The translations under genes and the position numbers were made by a program. From Deroplatys truncata (Eukaryota > Arthropoda > Insecta > Mantodea > Mantidae): a stretch of 64,000 bases of DNA. Shown one piece after another: positions 45,438-58,164 of this stretch (position 1 is its first letter; each line of letters begins with the position of its first letter). Below the pieces are notes generated by a model, which worked only from the letters and a program-made list of their open reading frames with translations, was not told where the DNA came from and made no database searches. The stretch spans positions 259,665,816-259,729,815 of the forward strand of contig CM060975.1 of assembly GCA_030765065.1 (NCBI GenBank). Direction: 5' to 3'.

Positions 45438-45825
45438 AAAAAAGTAAGAATTTGTTTTTTTGGACCAATTTGAAACATGTAGAGCTTTATATGAGTCCAT
45501 TTTAATAAAACAAAAGAAGAGATACTGCTTTTATGACCGTAATTCGTAAACCTTAATTATTTTGCAAGAAAGATCAATATATTTCATTTGTATTTTCATT
45601 ATAATTTGGACGGGGTGGTTAGGTGGGAGAATTAGTTGGAAAGAAGAACTCGTGGTTGATAGATTTGGGTTACTAACTGTGATTCCTGTCTTGTAACTTA
45701 GCGGCAGCATGGGGATCTGTTGATATCTTAGGGTTCGTATGGGCAGTTCCGTTTAATTTTAATAACGCTTATAGATGAGCATTTATTCTACATTTTTGCA
45801 ACCATTCCGCTTCCTGACTCATAAT
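45438..45825. other. Spacer between the two arms of the AB array
   Basis: 388 bp without similarity to modules A or B. It forms the centre of the inverted array. Confidence 0.6.
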
Positions 45826-48440
45826 TACTTTCTCTACTACGTATAGTAAGTAGAGGAAGTATTGTATTCCACCCAAAAATTCGATACCTAGATTTCACGG
45901 GAAATACATGTTTTGAGATCCCCTGAATCCAAAAAAAGCATTTTTGGAAACGTCCGTGTGTGTGTCTGTGTGTGTCTGTGTGTCTGTTGTCTGTGAACAG
46001 CATAACTCAGAAACGAAAATTCGGATAAACACCAAACTTGGTATTTAGGTTCAGTATCTTCCAGAGATGCGACACAAAGGTTTTCAAGAAAATCCCCTCA
46101 CCCCAGACTACCCTTTACATGAAAGATTTTTCGAAAATTTTAATTTTCTCAAAAATGGCTCTAACGATTTTGATTAAAATATTATATATTTAAGACATTG
46201 TCATGAGAAATGAAATGTATATCTCGAATTTTCTGGGAATTTCTCCAAAAGTGTTCTTCATTTGAACGACTTTTGCATAACTGGTAAACCATAAGAGATA
46301 GACAAACTTTTACTACACGAAAAATGTAGATCGCGTTAAAATACACAATATATGTCATATACATTTCTTTTGCTGAGTGAACCGTTTTCGAGATATGGCT
46401 TGTTATTTCCTTAAATTTTCCAATACTTATACTCTTTCTCAAATTCGTTATTCATTTTTACTTTCTCTACTACGTATAGTAAGTAGGGGAAGTATTGTAT
46501 TCCACCCAAAATTTCGATACCGAGATTTCACCTGAAATACATGTTTTGAGACTCACTGAATCCAAAAAAAGCATTTTTGGAAACATGTCCGTGTGTGTGT
46601 CTGTCTGTGTGTCTGTGTGTGTGTGTCTGTCTGTGTGTCTGTCTGTGTGTCTGTGAACAGCATAACCCAAAAACGAAGAGTCGGATAAACACCAAACTTG
46701 GTATTTAGGTTCAGTATCTTCCAGAGATGCGACACGAAGGTTTTCAAGAAAATCCTCCCACCCCAGACTACCCTTTACATGGAACATTTTTCGAAAATTT
46801 TAATTTTCTCAAAAACGGCTCTAACGATTTTGATTAAAATATCATATGTTTAAGATATTGTCATGACAAATAAAATGTATATCTCGAATTTTCTGGGAAT
46901 GTCTCCAAAAGTATTCTTCATTATGAACGACGTTTTCATAACTGGTAAACCATAAGAGATAGACAAAATTTTACTACACGAAAAATGTAGATCGCGTTAA
47001 AATACACAATTTATGTCATATACATTTCTTTTGTTGAGTGAACCGTTTTCGAGATATTGCTTGTTATTCCCTTAAATTTTCCAATACTTATACTTTTTCT
47101 CAAATTCGTTATTCATTTTTACTTTCTCTACTACGTATAGTAAGTAGGGGAAGTATTGCATTCCACCCAAAAATTCGATACCGAGATTTCACCGGAAATA
47201 CATGTTTTGAGACCTCCTGAATCCAAAAAAAAGCATTTTTGGAAACATGTCCGTGTGTGTGTCTGTGTGTGTGTGTCTGTGTGTGTGTGTGTCTGTGTGT
47301 GTGTGTGTGTGTCTGTGAACAGCATAACTCAAAAACGAACAATCGGATAAGCACCAAACTTGGTATTTAGGTTCAGCATCTTCCAGAGATGCGACACGAA
47401 GGTTTTCAAGAAAATCCCCCCACCCCAGACTACCTTTTACATGGAAGATTTTTCGAAAATTTTAATTTTCTCAAAAATGGCTCTAACGATTTTGATAAAA
47501 ATATCATATGTTTAGGGTAATGTCATGACAAATGAAATGTATATCTCGAATTTTCTGGGAATGTCTCCAAAAGTATTCTTCATTATGAACGACTTTTTCA
47601 TAACTGGTAAACCATAAGAGATAGACAAAATTTTACTACACGAAAAATGTAGATCGCGTTAAAATACACAATTTATGTCATATACATTTCTTTTGTTGAG
47701 TGAACCGTTTTCGAGATATTGCTTGTTATTCCCTTAAATTTTCCAATACTTATACTTTTTCTCAAATACGTTATTCATTTTTTATTTTCTCTACTACGTA
47801 TAGTAAGTAGGGGAAGTATTGCATTCCACCCAAAAATCCGATACCGAGATTTCACCGGAAATACATGTTTTGAGACTCCCTGAATCCAAAAAAAGCATTT
47901 TTGGAAACATGTCCGTGTGTGTGTCTGTGTGTGTGTCTGTGTGTGTGTCTGTGTGTGTGTGTCTGTGTGTGTGTGTGTGAACAGCATAACTCAGAAACGA
48001 ACAGTCGGATAAACACCAAACTTGGTATTTAGGTTCAGTATCTTCCGGAGATGCGACACGAAGGTTTTCAAGAAAATCCCCTCACCCCAGACTACCCTTT
48101 ACATGGAACATTTTTCGAAAATTTTAATTTTCTCAAAAATGGCTCTAACGATTTTGATTAAAATATCATATGTTTAAGGTATTTTCATGACAAATGAAAT
48201 GTATATCTCGAATTTTCTGGGAATGTCCCTAAAAGTGTTCTTCGTTCTGAACGACTTTTGCATAACTGGTAAACCATAAGAGATAGACAAAATTTTACTA
48301 CACAAAAAATGTAGAACGCGTTACAATACACAATTTATATCATATACATTTTTTTTGTTGAGTGAACCGTTTTCGAGATATTGCTTGTTATTCCCTTAAA
48401 TTTTCCAATACTTATACTTTTTCTCAAATTCGTTACTCAT
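45826..48440 (+). mobile_element. Right arm of AB array: four tandem A modules
   Basis: Modules start at 45826, 46460, 47121 and about 47783, each with ACTTTCTCTACTACGTATAG (slightly changed in the last) and about 635-660 bp long. They are nearly identical apart from the GT-rich tract. Junctions read ATTCATTTTT|ACTTTC. Confidence 0.85.
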
Positions 48441-50090
48441 TTTTTTATGTCCTGGACTTGCAAAGAGAATGGAATGCGCCACATAGCAACCAGCGCTTAA
48501 ATATTTGACTATCGCTTAAAACCTACCATATTCCCCTGCATCTATAAGAAAATTAGCAATAAGATTGGCATCTCGATATCTCGATTAACATGAAGCATAT
48601 GCAGAATAAGCGTTTGTAATAATAGTTTGTACAAGAGTAGAGAAAGTCATGTGAGTGTAACACATCAGATTTTTTTATGTCCTGGACATGCAAACAGAAT
48701 GGAATGCGTCACATAGCAACCAGCGTTAAAATATTTGACTATCGCTTAAAAGCTACCATATTTTCCTTGCATCTACAAGAAAATTACTAATAAGATTGAC
48801 ATCTCGATATCTCGATTAACATGAAGCATATGGAGAATAGGCGTTTGTAAAATTAGGTTGTACAAGAGTAGAGAAAGTTATGTGAGTGTAACACATCAGA
48901 TTTTTTTTGTCCTGGACATGCAAAGAGAATGGAATGCGCCACATAGCAACCAGCGTTAAAATATTTGACTATCGCTTAAAACCTACCATATTCCCCTTGC
49001 ATCTACAAGAAAATTATCAATAAGATTGACATCTCAATATCTCCATTAACATGAAGCATATGGGGAATAAGCGTTTGTAAAAATAGTTTCTACAAGAGTA
49101 GAGAAAGTCATGTGAATGTAACACATCAGATTTTTTTATGTCCTGGACATGCAAAGAGAATGGAATGCGCCACATAGCAACCAGCGTTAAAATATTTGAC
49201 TATCGCTTAAAACCTACCATATTCCCCTTGCATCTACAAGAAAATTACCAATAAGATTGACATCTCGATATCTCGATTAACATGAAGCATATGGAGAATA
49301 AGCGTTTGTAAAAATAGTTTGTACAAGAGTAGAGAAAGTCATGTGAGTGTAACACATCAGATTTTTTTGTCTTGTATATGCAAAGAGTATTAATCTGTAG
49401 CAAAGGGAATGGTGCTGCACCTAGCAACCAGCTATTAAGAGATATATATATGCTTAAAGGCTACTGTATTTCTATATTGCCCTTGTAAATATATATTTCC
49501 CTTACATCTACAAGAAAATTAGCAATACGATAGAGCCTGCAAATGTTTATCTCGATTAACATGAAGTAAATGGAGAACAAGCGTTTGTAAAAATAGTTTG
49601 TACAAGAGTAGAGAAAGTCATGTGAGTGTAACACATCGGATTTTCTTGGATATGCAAAGAGTATTAATCTGTGGAAAAGGAAATAGTGCTGCACCTAGCA
49701 ACCAGCTATTAAGAGATATGTAGGTGCTTAAAGGCTACTGTATTTCGATACTGCCTTTGTAAATATATATTCCCCTTACATCTACAAGAAAATTAGTAAT
49801 AAGATAGAGTCTGCAAATGTTTATCTCGATTAACATGAAGTAGATGGAGAATAAGCGTTTGTAAAAATAGTTTGTACAAGAGTAGAGAAAGTCATGTGAG
49901 TGTAACACATCAGATTATCTATATTGCCCTTGTAAATATATTTTCCCCTTACATCTACAATAAAATTAGCAATAAGATAGAATCTGCAAATGTTTATGTC
50001 GATTAACATGAAGTAGATGGAGAATAAGCGTTTGTAAAAATAGTTTGTACAAGAGTAGAGAAAGTCATGTGAGTGTAACACATCCGATTT
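48441..50090 (+). mobile_element. Right arm of AB array: seven tandem B modules
   Basis: Units of about 175-275 bp end near 48668, 48900, 49130, 49363, 49640, 49914 and 50090, each with AGAGTAGAGAAAGTCATGTG and GTAACACATC(A/C)GATTTT. The first four are close copies (CACATAGCAACCAGCG core); the last three carry a variant core with TTTACTCCC-poor, GTAAATATATATT sequence. Confidence 0.8.
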
Positions 50091-50206
50091 TTTTTAACTC
50101 ATCCTATGTGTCCCAGGTACACGTCAAGAAGTGTGAAGGTTTTTTAAGAGAGTGTATTCTCTTGCTAACAAATGTATGCATTCGCCATATTACATGTTAA
50201 TCCTTC

Positions 50207-51080
50207 TCTGTGAGGCAGTATTTTTAACACTTAATTAGTTTCAGTCTAATTATATAATATGTAAATTCAATAACAGCCCGCCTTGAAGCAATATGTGTAT
50301 GTAATAATTTGTAAAATGTATGTAACAGTCATTGCATATGCTTATATTGTTGTATCTATTACGTAATTTAATAATATAGGAGCTGTGAGAATATAAGCTA
50401 AAAGTTGCTAACAATGAGGTAACCTTGAGTCAATAATGAGTAAGAAAGTTTAACAGTGCTACTTGTGATTCTTGGAGTAACAATAATGTAATTTTACTGA
50501 CAGTTTATAAAAATAGCCAATCAACAACCAGAAAAAGCTTTAGTTAAATGAAGGTATTCTATTGGAGTAGGATTAGCCAATCAGAAAGTGAAAAGGAGAA
50601 AATGTTACAAATTTAGAGTTCAGTTGCCTGCAGACAGAGTTACTAACCAGACGCAAAAAGAAATATAATATGTATTCGTGTGAGACGAAAAATAAGTTTA
50701 CGTGTTAAAAAATGTAATTATTTAAAAAATAGAATTTCTCAGCTCTCTATATCATTGAAGTGTTATCTAAATTGTATCAAGTATTAATAAAAGGAGTGAA
50801 GTAAAATTATAATCTGTGTAAGCCTACATTCTTGTTGCATCACAACCCTGCCAAGATATCCACGTCTCTAAAATAAATACTGACGCAGCCGAGGTAAACA
50901 TAAATATTTAGTACTTAAAGAAACAGTCAAATTACAAAGTTAATATTTTTTTAAACTTGGGGCAAAGGCCACCTGAAAGTACATTTGGGGCGAAGGCTAC
51001 CGGAAACTGTTTACTATACATGAGGTTGCAACTACTACAAGTTCGGCTCCCCAACAGTCGAAATATAATACAACTCCTTC
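50207..51080 (+). mobile_element. LTR-like element, inverted copy of 17804-18816
   Basis: It starts TGAGGCAGTATTTTTAACAC and contains GGAGCTGTGAGAATATAAGC, CGTGTGAGACGAAAAATAAG, AATAAAAGGAGTGAAGTAAA and GGTTGCAACTACTACAAGTT near the end. About 870 bp match the other copy in reverse order. No coding content. Confidence 0.6.
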
Positions 51081-51084
51081 AATA

Positions 51085-52980
51085 CGACCTACTTGAAATT
51101 GACGCTCAAAGCGTGGTGCAAATAACGTAACAAACAATTTACTTGATCTGAAAGATCAAATGTTGAATTTTTCCAATCGATAACATACTAATCTATTTTT
51201 GATTCGTTTTCGGAAACTTTAAAATTTGCTTAGGTTTTCATTGGCTTAAGCGAGTAAGGTTTTCCTCGTTCTAGAATGTTCCGTCTACAAAAATAACATC
51301 CGCTAAAGTTTGTCCTTAAAGCAAGACCACGGTACGCTCACTGACTATCATTGCGAACATATTTGCAATTCCTCAGGAATGCAACGAGGTCGTTGTCTAC
51401 TAACAAAAGGTTCGCATTTGTGCTCAGGGGGTGAAGAAACTCAAAGTGTTGTCTCTGGTTTGTTATAAATCTTTCCTCTTTACTATACATCCTGTCGGGC
51501 CTCTTGAGAAAACTTTTCCGTCTTTCACGCCCAGTATAGAATGGGACGCTAAAACCACAGTAGCGCCCATAAATAAAACTCAATTTTAATTGTCTACAAT
51601 ACTTCTTCATACTTAAAAAGACAATATTCTGCTAAATAAACACACACTAATGATTCTACTGCATTCGCATACCATTGGTGCTGGTAAGATGTAATAGTTG
51701 TTTATTTTTTCTTTATATATATAATCACATTATGTTAGTATATATATACATCAGCTTCAAATTCAGTGATTTCAGTTTCCTATTGAATCTAATCTTCACT
51801 GCGCTTTGATATCGCAGCTATTGTCAGGAAGATACAAAAAATTAAATAAAGAAATGATAGTAAAACAGATAAAAAATTGCAATTAATAATTTCCATGTAT
51901 TGGATCAATGCATAATGGGTTATAACTTTGTAAGTAATAAGGAAGTCAATACCAGACAGATTGCGGGTTCAGGAAAAGTAATTGGTTAAAGTGTAGAGCA
52001 GCTAAGGAATGAAACATTCCGGCGAACTTAAGTCAACAAGAAACCCGTTAGCTCAATGTTTAGGTAGCTAGAATTCAAGACGTTAAGAAATAAGAGATGT
52101 GTAAACTACACGTAGGCCAATTCGGAAAAATGATAAAGAGAAAGAATTCTTAGTATTTGGTATTCAAAGCGTAAAAGTTATGTTTCAGATGCGTAAAATT
52201 TGGCAACGTATAGTAATGTAGGAACTTTGGTGGGGTAGTTCTAAAGTAGGCGACACGTAAGTTAATAAAAGAGCGTGTATTGCTAAAGTTAGCTTTTTTC
52301 TTTCATTTTTTTTTCTTTTTCGTGTACAGCCTTAGGGACTTACAGTCTTTTACGGCGATCGGCAGTTCGTAGCACCTAAGACCGCACTGGGTTATCAATT
52401 ACTTAGCGGTAGCCGCGAGGGGTTTTGCCGGAAAGCATTTAGCGTCTCACGGCAACCTGCGCTTCTAGTTTCTTTTATTGCGGAAAGTTATTTCAAACCG
52501 TAAAATTGATACTACAGAAGTTAGCAGGTATAATAATTCAGTTGTTACAGTTTCAAGTGCTACGATTCATTATTAGTTTCATTCGTTATCTTCATACGGC
52601 CGTAGCTCACTTCAGTAGCCCAAGCATTAGATTACATTAAATTTCTCAGACAATTTATGCTGGTGTTATCCTATCACTACGCCCACGCATACCCTGTGAG
52701 AAAGATTTAATAGCCAGCTACTGTAGCAGCCAGCAGCAGAATCAGCAGAACATATTTGAGACGACGTTAAAAGGTGAATCCGGTCATTCGTCGTCAGCTA
52801 TGTGATTTAAGGTATAATTTAGCTACTCTATACAAATTAATATACATTAAGATTTATTACGTTACTAGAATACCTTTTGGTTATATAATATAAACATTCA
52901 TTTGAATTGTAAGATAAAAAATATACACTAGTATAGATAAACAAGGCATTCATATAGAATATACAATGATGTATCCAACA
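51085..52980. other. Non-coding host DNA, nothing recognised
   Basis: One minus-strand ORF of 90 codons at 51338-51610 is open but shows no motif I can name. A GC-richer patch at 52320-52480 has no recognisable RNA structure. Confidence 0.35.
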
Positions 52981-52984
52981 CAAT

Positions 52985-53772
52985 AACTGGATATCGAGAT
53001 TTCACAAAATGCATGTTTTGAAAACCGCTGAACACCGAAAGTAAATTTTTAGAAAAAGGCCCTGTGTGTGTGTGTGTGCGCGCGCACGCGCTGGAATGGC
53101 ATTACTTAAAAACGAAAATTCGGTTGGATACCAAACTTGGAATTTAAGTCCAATATCTCCCAAGGAAGGGAGACGATCACAAAATTCCCTCTGCGAACGT
53201 TACATGGAAAAATATTAATTATCCTTTTATTTTTACAAAAGAGGCACTGTAATTAATTAATATGTTTGATATGTTGATGTGTGGAATAAAATATTATCTT
53301 ACACTTTCTGTGAATAGCCAGTGAATACCGCTTCATTAAGCTTGGATTTTGCATAGGTAAGTATGAAACCATAAGTAGGTACATATTAATATAAAATTTG
53401 TTTCAAATCACTTTCTTGTAGTTGTAGCAGTTTACGAGATACGAGATTTTCTGTTACTGGTCGGAATTTCTAGTATTTCAGGCTACATTCATTTGAAATA
53501 TTATGTCCGTTCTTTTGTTTTCTATTAGGTTATGCAAAGAATATTCCAAATATCGAGTCCAGCATATATGGCATAGCGAACATTTGACTAAACTAGCATC
53601 CTGTATGTTTCTATGTAGTTACAACACAATGTGGATTGAAGCCATTTCGGAAAAATAATTATCACGATTAACAAGAAGTTAATCTAGCTTAGTTTTCAAA
53701 CAATATATAAAATAGATTTGAAAGTAAATTATAATGAGTAAAGAAAGTCAAGTGCTTGTTGCACATCCGACT
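52985..53772 (+). mobile_element. AB repeat, diverged copy
   Basis: Shares ATCGAGATTTCAC, GCATGTTTTGA, a (GT)n tract (53065-53085), ACCAAACTTGGAATTTA and the end GAGTAAAGAAAGTCAAGTG...CACATCCGA with the complete copies. The start hairpin is not recognisable. Confidence 0.65.
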
Positions 53773-53863
53773 TTTATTTCTTCAAATGTAATTACGCAGT
53801 TGATTAGCAAACCTGCGTACTGAATGATCAGGGCCATTGCCTAAACATTACTATATGTAGCAT

Positions 53864-54022
53864 TCAGACATAGGAATTTCTAAAAATTAAAGCCAGGACG
53901 CAAGGAAATGAAGTTGAACTGTTATTGGACTTTGCGCAGTGACATCGCAGGTTACAAACCACTCCCATCGCCCGCATAGTCTGTTGGCGTTTGCAGACAA
54001 CACTCTCCAGACCATGTTTATA
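53864..54022 (+). repeat. Unnamed dispersed repeat, copy 2
   Basis: Matches 17605-17735: CAGACATAGGAATTTC, TTAAAGCCAGGACGCAAGG, GGTTACAAACCACTCCCAT. Confidence 0.5.
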
Positions 54023-54079
54023 TGCTGATCAATGACTCATGGCCGTGTTGTTTACATTCTTTGCACTGATAACAATTTA

Positions 54080-55400
54080 GTGGGCATATGTGAAAGATGT
54101 AGCAAATATAAAGATAATAAGGGATGATCAATGGCTCGAGTCTTACAAAAGCCTATGGACTGAAAAACTTAACGAAGAGAATAAAGAAACTAAAGTTATT
54201 ATCTATTCAGACCCAATAGAATATCAGGATTTCATATAAGCCTCAGAGAAAACTAAAAATTGAAAGTCAGCAGGCAGTGATGGCGTAAATAGTGAATTAT
54301 TAAAATATTCTGAACAAATTTCAAAGTAAGATTTTCAAATATTTGAAAAAACCGAGAATTTGTTAGAGAAACACACATATTATGTATTGACTACACAATA
54401 GCTTTTGATAAAATTATAATACATACACTTTGGAAAATTATAAGTAAACGAGAAATTTCACTCCATCTAATAGAGATACTTAAATATAATTATTAAGAAA
54501 CTAAAATTCAAATTTCGGAGCTAAAGAGTCAGAAAACAGTAACATAAGAATAAGACAACGGTGCACTATGTCTCCGCTACTTTTTAACTTATATTATTGA
54601 TGAAATTGCTAGACAATGGATTAATAGTATATGTTTTTATTTAAATAATTTTAATAAAAAAGACTATGCGTTAACTTTAAGATGACTGGATTATTATGTC
54701 TAATTCAGAAGAAAATTTTCAAAAAAAGTCTACGTGTGCATTGAATAAATTAGCAAAAGAATATAATACAAAAACAAAGGTGATGGAGTTCAAAGGAAAA
54801 TAAAGTATGAGATAAAAAATTGTTATAGAAGATAAGACTATGGAACATGCGGTAGAATTTAAATATTTAGGATCAATTTATCATATGAAAACAATATTAT
54901 CTTTTGAAAATGAAAGTCGTTGTTGCTTTAATGGCACTATAGAAAGATGTTTGAAAAAAACGCAAATAAGAAACCTATTAAAATTTTATAAAGCAATGTC
55001 AGGCCAATATTATTATATGCGAGTGAATCATGGATTATGATGGATGAAAACAAAAGGAAACTCGAAGTAAATAAAATGAAGTTTTTGAGAGCAGTGGCAG
55101 GATGTATGAGAACAGACCATATACGAGATGAAGATACAAGAAATGAGTTTTATATATGTAATCTGAATGAGAAGGTTAAAATAGATAATTAAGTGGATAG
55201 GTCGTCTTCAAAGAATTAATACAGAGAGACCACCATTCCATTTTAAAAACTATAATCCAATAGGGAAAATAAATATTGAAAGACCCAATAAAAGGTGGCA
55301 CGAACAAGTTATTACGAGGATTGCTACAGACAGAAATGTCTAATGTATGACGAAAGAAGATAACTGGACGACAAAACGCTTAAGAATTGCTGTACCTGGT
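54080..55400 (+). pseudogene. RTE-like non-LTR retrotransposon, reverse transcriptase relic
   Basis: Fragments in order: KSAGSDGVNSELLKYSEQIS (about 54265), IDYTIAFDKIIIHTLWKI (about 54390), QRCTMSPLLFNLYY (about 54555; RT region with SPLLF), DDWIIMSNSEENF (about 54685; the DD pair in place of the usual Y/A-DD), VEFKYLGSIYHM (about 54855) and KFLRAVAGCMRTDHIRDEDT (about 55080), then RLQRINTERPP. Stops and shifts are frequent. A second relic of this type is at 62180-62830. Confidence 0.75.
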
Positions 55401-55609
55401 AATATCATACCATGATAGAGCAGATCACGTAAAATTGGGTGGTTTTAACATCCAATGTAACACTGACATTCTAATGCAATCGTCAAATGTTTGTTTAAAG
55501 CATGCCGTTTTAGTAACAGCGTAGCAGTATATAGTCGATTTGGAGTGCTGAGTCTCACGATATGCGAGCCAGCTATGGTGCAAATGTTTTTTCGGGGATG
55601 GGTATTTTT

Positions 55610-56260
55610 TAAAAATGTAATGCTTTACATTCACATGACTTTCTCTACCCCTTCTTCAACAAACTATTATTACAACAGCTTATTCTTCTATATGCATCAT
55701 GTTAATCGAGATAAACATTTGCAGAAGTTGTCTTATTACCTATTTCCTTGTATATAAGGGGATTAGGGGAATATGGGAGACTTTAAGCGATAGTCAAGTC
55801 CTCTAAGAGCGGGTCGCTAAATGATGGCTTAGAGATTTCGTTCTCTTTGCATGGCGGAGAGAGGAAAAGAGAGAGAGAGAGGGAGAGAGAGGAAGAGAGA
55901 GAGAGCGAGAGAGAGAGAGAGCAGGAGCAGCAGCAATTTTCCTCTTGAGAAAAGTAAAGTATTTGAAAGTTCATTCCAATAACAAACAATACCTCGGAAA
56001 TGGTTAACGCAACAAAAATGTTATTTGACATAAATCCTATGCTTTAATGAGATCTACGTTTTTATGTAGTAAAACATTGTCAATCTCTTACGTTTTACCA
56101 GTTATGCAAAAGTCATTCAGAATGAAGAGGACCTGAGAGACTATGCCCAGACATTTAAAGATAAACATTTCATTTGTCATAAGAAAGCCATATTTGGGAA
56201 AAATAAAGAAACAACGAAATCATTTCCATGTAAAGTAAAATCTTCGTATCATATTTTTGG
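55610..56260 (-). mobile_element. AB repeat, diverged inverted copy with (GA)n expansion
   Basis: On the plus strand it opens with CACATGACTTTCTCTACCCC and GCATCATGTTAATCGAGATA (module B inverted), followed by a GA-rich microsatellite (55855-55923) at the B/A junction and inverted module A with CTCTTACGTTTTACCAGTTA. The start hairpin end is missing. Confidence 0.65.
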
Positions 56261-56469
56261 AAACAACAACAGATTTTGACAATTTTTTCACAATTGAAAA
56301 ACATTGATCTTCTGGACGGACTAGACTATGTAATATTTTTAAAAGGTTTTAAATTGAGGGTTTATATTAATTCCTTTGAGTATGAATTAGATAGAATGTT
56401 TTTGGCATTTTATTTTAAACAGGGGGTATTTTTAATAACTTCAAGCCCAAAAGATAAATGTGGAGACTT

Positions 56470-57185
56470 AAAATGTTTTCAAAATTGCATGTCGTGTTCA
56501 TATCGCTAAATTTCCCTTCGTTTACAAGGAATATTTTTGGTACGATTTTGACAGTACACTTGAGTTTTAGAATCTCGAAAAGTCTATAAAATACCCTACA
56601 ACTTACATAAACTTTTGCTACCCTTATTTTCAATGCATATTTTAAAATATACAATTTGTTACTCTTCGGCTTATTGGGATAGCTTTTTATTCTTGTACTA
56701 TAGGTCCAACAAAAAATCATAATTACTTTAGAACTCCCAAGAACCACTTCTACAATATTTTCAAATCTGTAGGTATTCACCCATCTCATTAAATATTGTA
56801 CAATAATGCTATAGGACCTGTTAAAAATTATAGCATATCTTGCAACTTCGAAAAACAAACCAACCGTATTTTCAATCGTGTAGTACCTCGAATTTTTTAA
56901 AAACTACCTTCAGCCTCTTATAGGCAAAACCTACTCTGCCTGCCATTTGTGCACTTGAGGTATAGGACTTTTTGAAAATTATGATATCTTATAAAGTCAA
57001 AATACTACCTCTACTCAAATGTTCAACCTCTTATATACAAATTGGTAACATTTGACCAATCTGAAAAAGAAACAAAAAAGCTTAGGACAATTACTCTTCA
57101 GGTACGACAGAAAATTGTAGGCTACTAGCAATTTTAAAAATCACCCCATACTTATTTTCAACCCCTTACTTACAGAATGCATCCA
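56470..57185. repeat. Degenerate tandem-like repeat region
   Basis: Related phrases return roughly every 100-120 bp: CCCTTATTTTCAATGC, CTTCAGCCTCTTATAGGC, GTTCAACCTCTTATATAC, TTTTCAACCCCTTACTTAC, often with AAAATTATGATATC or AAAATTATAGCATATC nearby. It may be an old satellite; alignment would be needed. Confidence 0.3.
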
Positions 57186-57374
57186 TGCAATGCTGAGCAA
57201 GACATCTAGTCATTAATTACATCTAAATATTTCAGAGAGTAATAACGTTAGCATTTTAGATATGTTGTATTTTTAATTGGTTAGCACGACTAGAAATTGT
57301 AGTTACAGTGAACAGTAATAATGTTATTAATCATTCAGGAATATCATTCGCTTTTACTCGTTGTGTTTTTACGT

Positions 57375-58160
57375 TCTCTACAAGTTACCAACAGTAAGTA
57401 GGGGAAGTGTTGTATTCCATCCGAAAATTCTATAGGGAATTTCACTGGGAAAGCATGTTTTGAGGTTCATGAATTAAAAGAGATCTGTATGTATATATGT
57501 GTGTGTGTCAGTCTGTGAACAGTACTACTCAAAAACGAAGAGTTGGTTAAATATCTACTTAACTTTAAATATCTATTTAACTGGTATTCAACTTTATCTC
57601 TTCCAAGGATGTGACACGAAATTTTTTGAAGAAAATCTCACACACAAAAGTACCCTTTACATTTAAAATGTTTCATTATTTTTGATCTTCTCAAAAATGG
57701 CTCAAGAATTTTAATTAAAATACATTGTGTTAATATGTTTAATTATATCTTAAATTTCTGCGAATAGCCTATGAAGTCCTCTTCATTCTGAATGACTTTT
57801 GTATGATTGGTAAACCGTAAGAGATTACTAAAAAATGTACTAATCGTTAAAGCACACAATTTATGTAAAATAAAATTGTTTGTGGTGTTTACATTTCCGA
57901 GATATTCTTTGCCATTTCTTTGAATTTTCAAACATGATTTTGTGAAGTGTAGGGCACTATTCGTTTTCTCTCATGGTCATGCAAGGAAAATGGCATTTCA
58001 AAACCATCACATAGCGGCCCGCTTTCTAATTATCGCTGTATTTACAAAGAAATGTGTAAACGTATAAGGAAAGTTTATCTGGATTAACAGGAATTAGATA
58101 GAAGAATAAGTTTTTGTAAGGACAGTTTGTAAAAAATGAGTAGAGAAAGTAATCTGAATG
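57375..58160 (+). mobile_element. AB repeat, diverged copy
   Basis: AGTAAGTAGGGGAAGTGTTG, GCATGTTTTGAGG, a GT tract (57498-57508), TGAACAGTACTACTCAAAAA and the end GAGTAGAGAAAGTAATCTGA place it in the family. Confidence 0.65.
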
Positions 58161-58164
58161 CAAA

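Noticed and set aside
51338-51610. Host gene exon on the minus strand
   Set aside because: 90 open codons but no motif and no convincing flanking splice sites; chance cannot be excluded.
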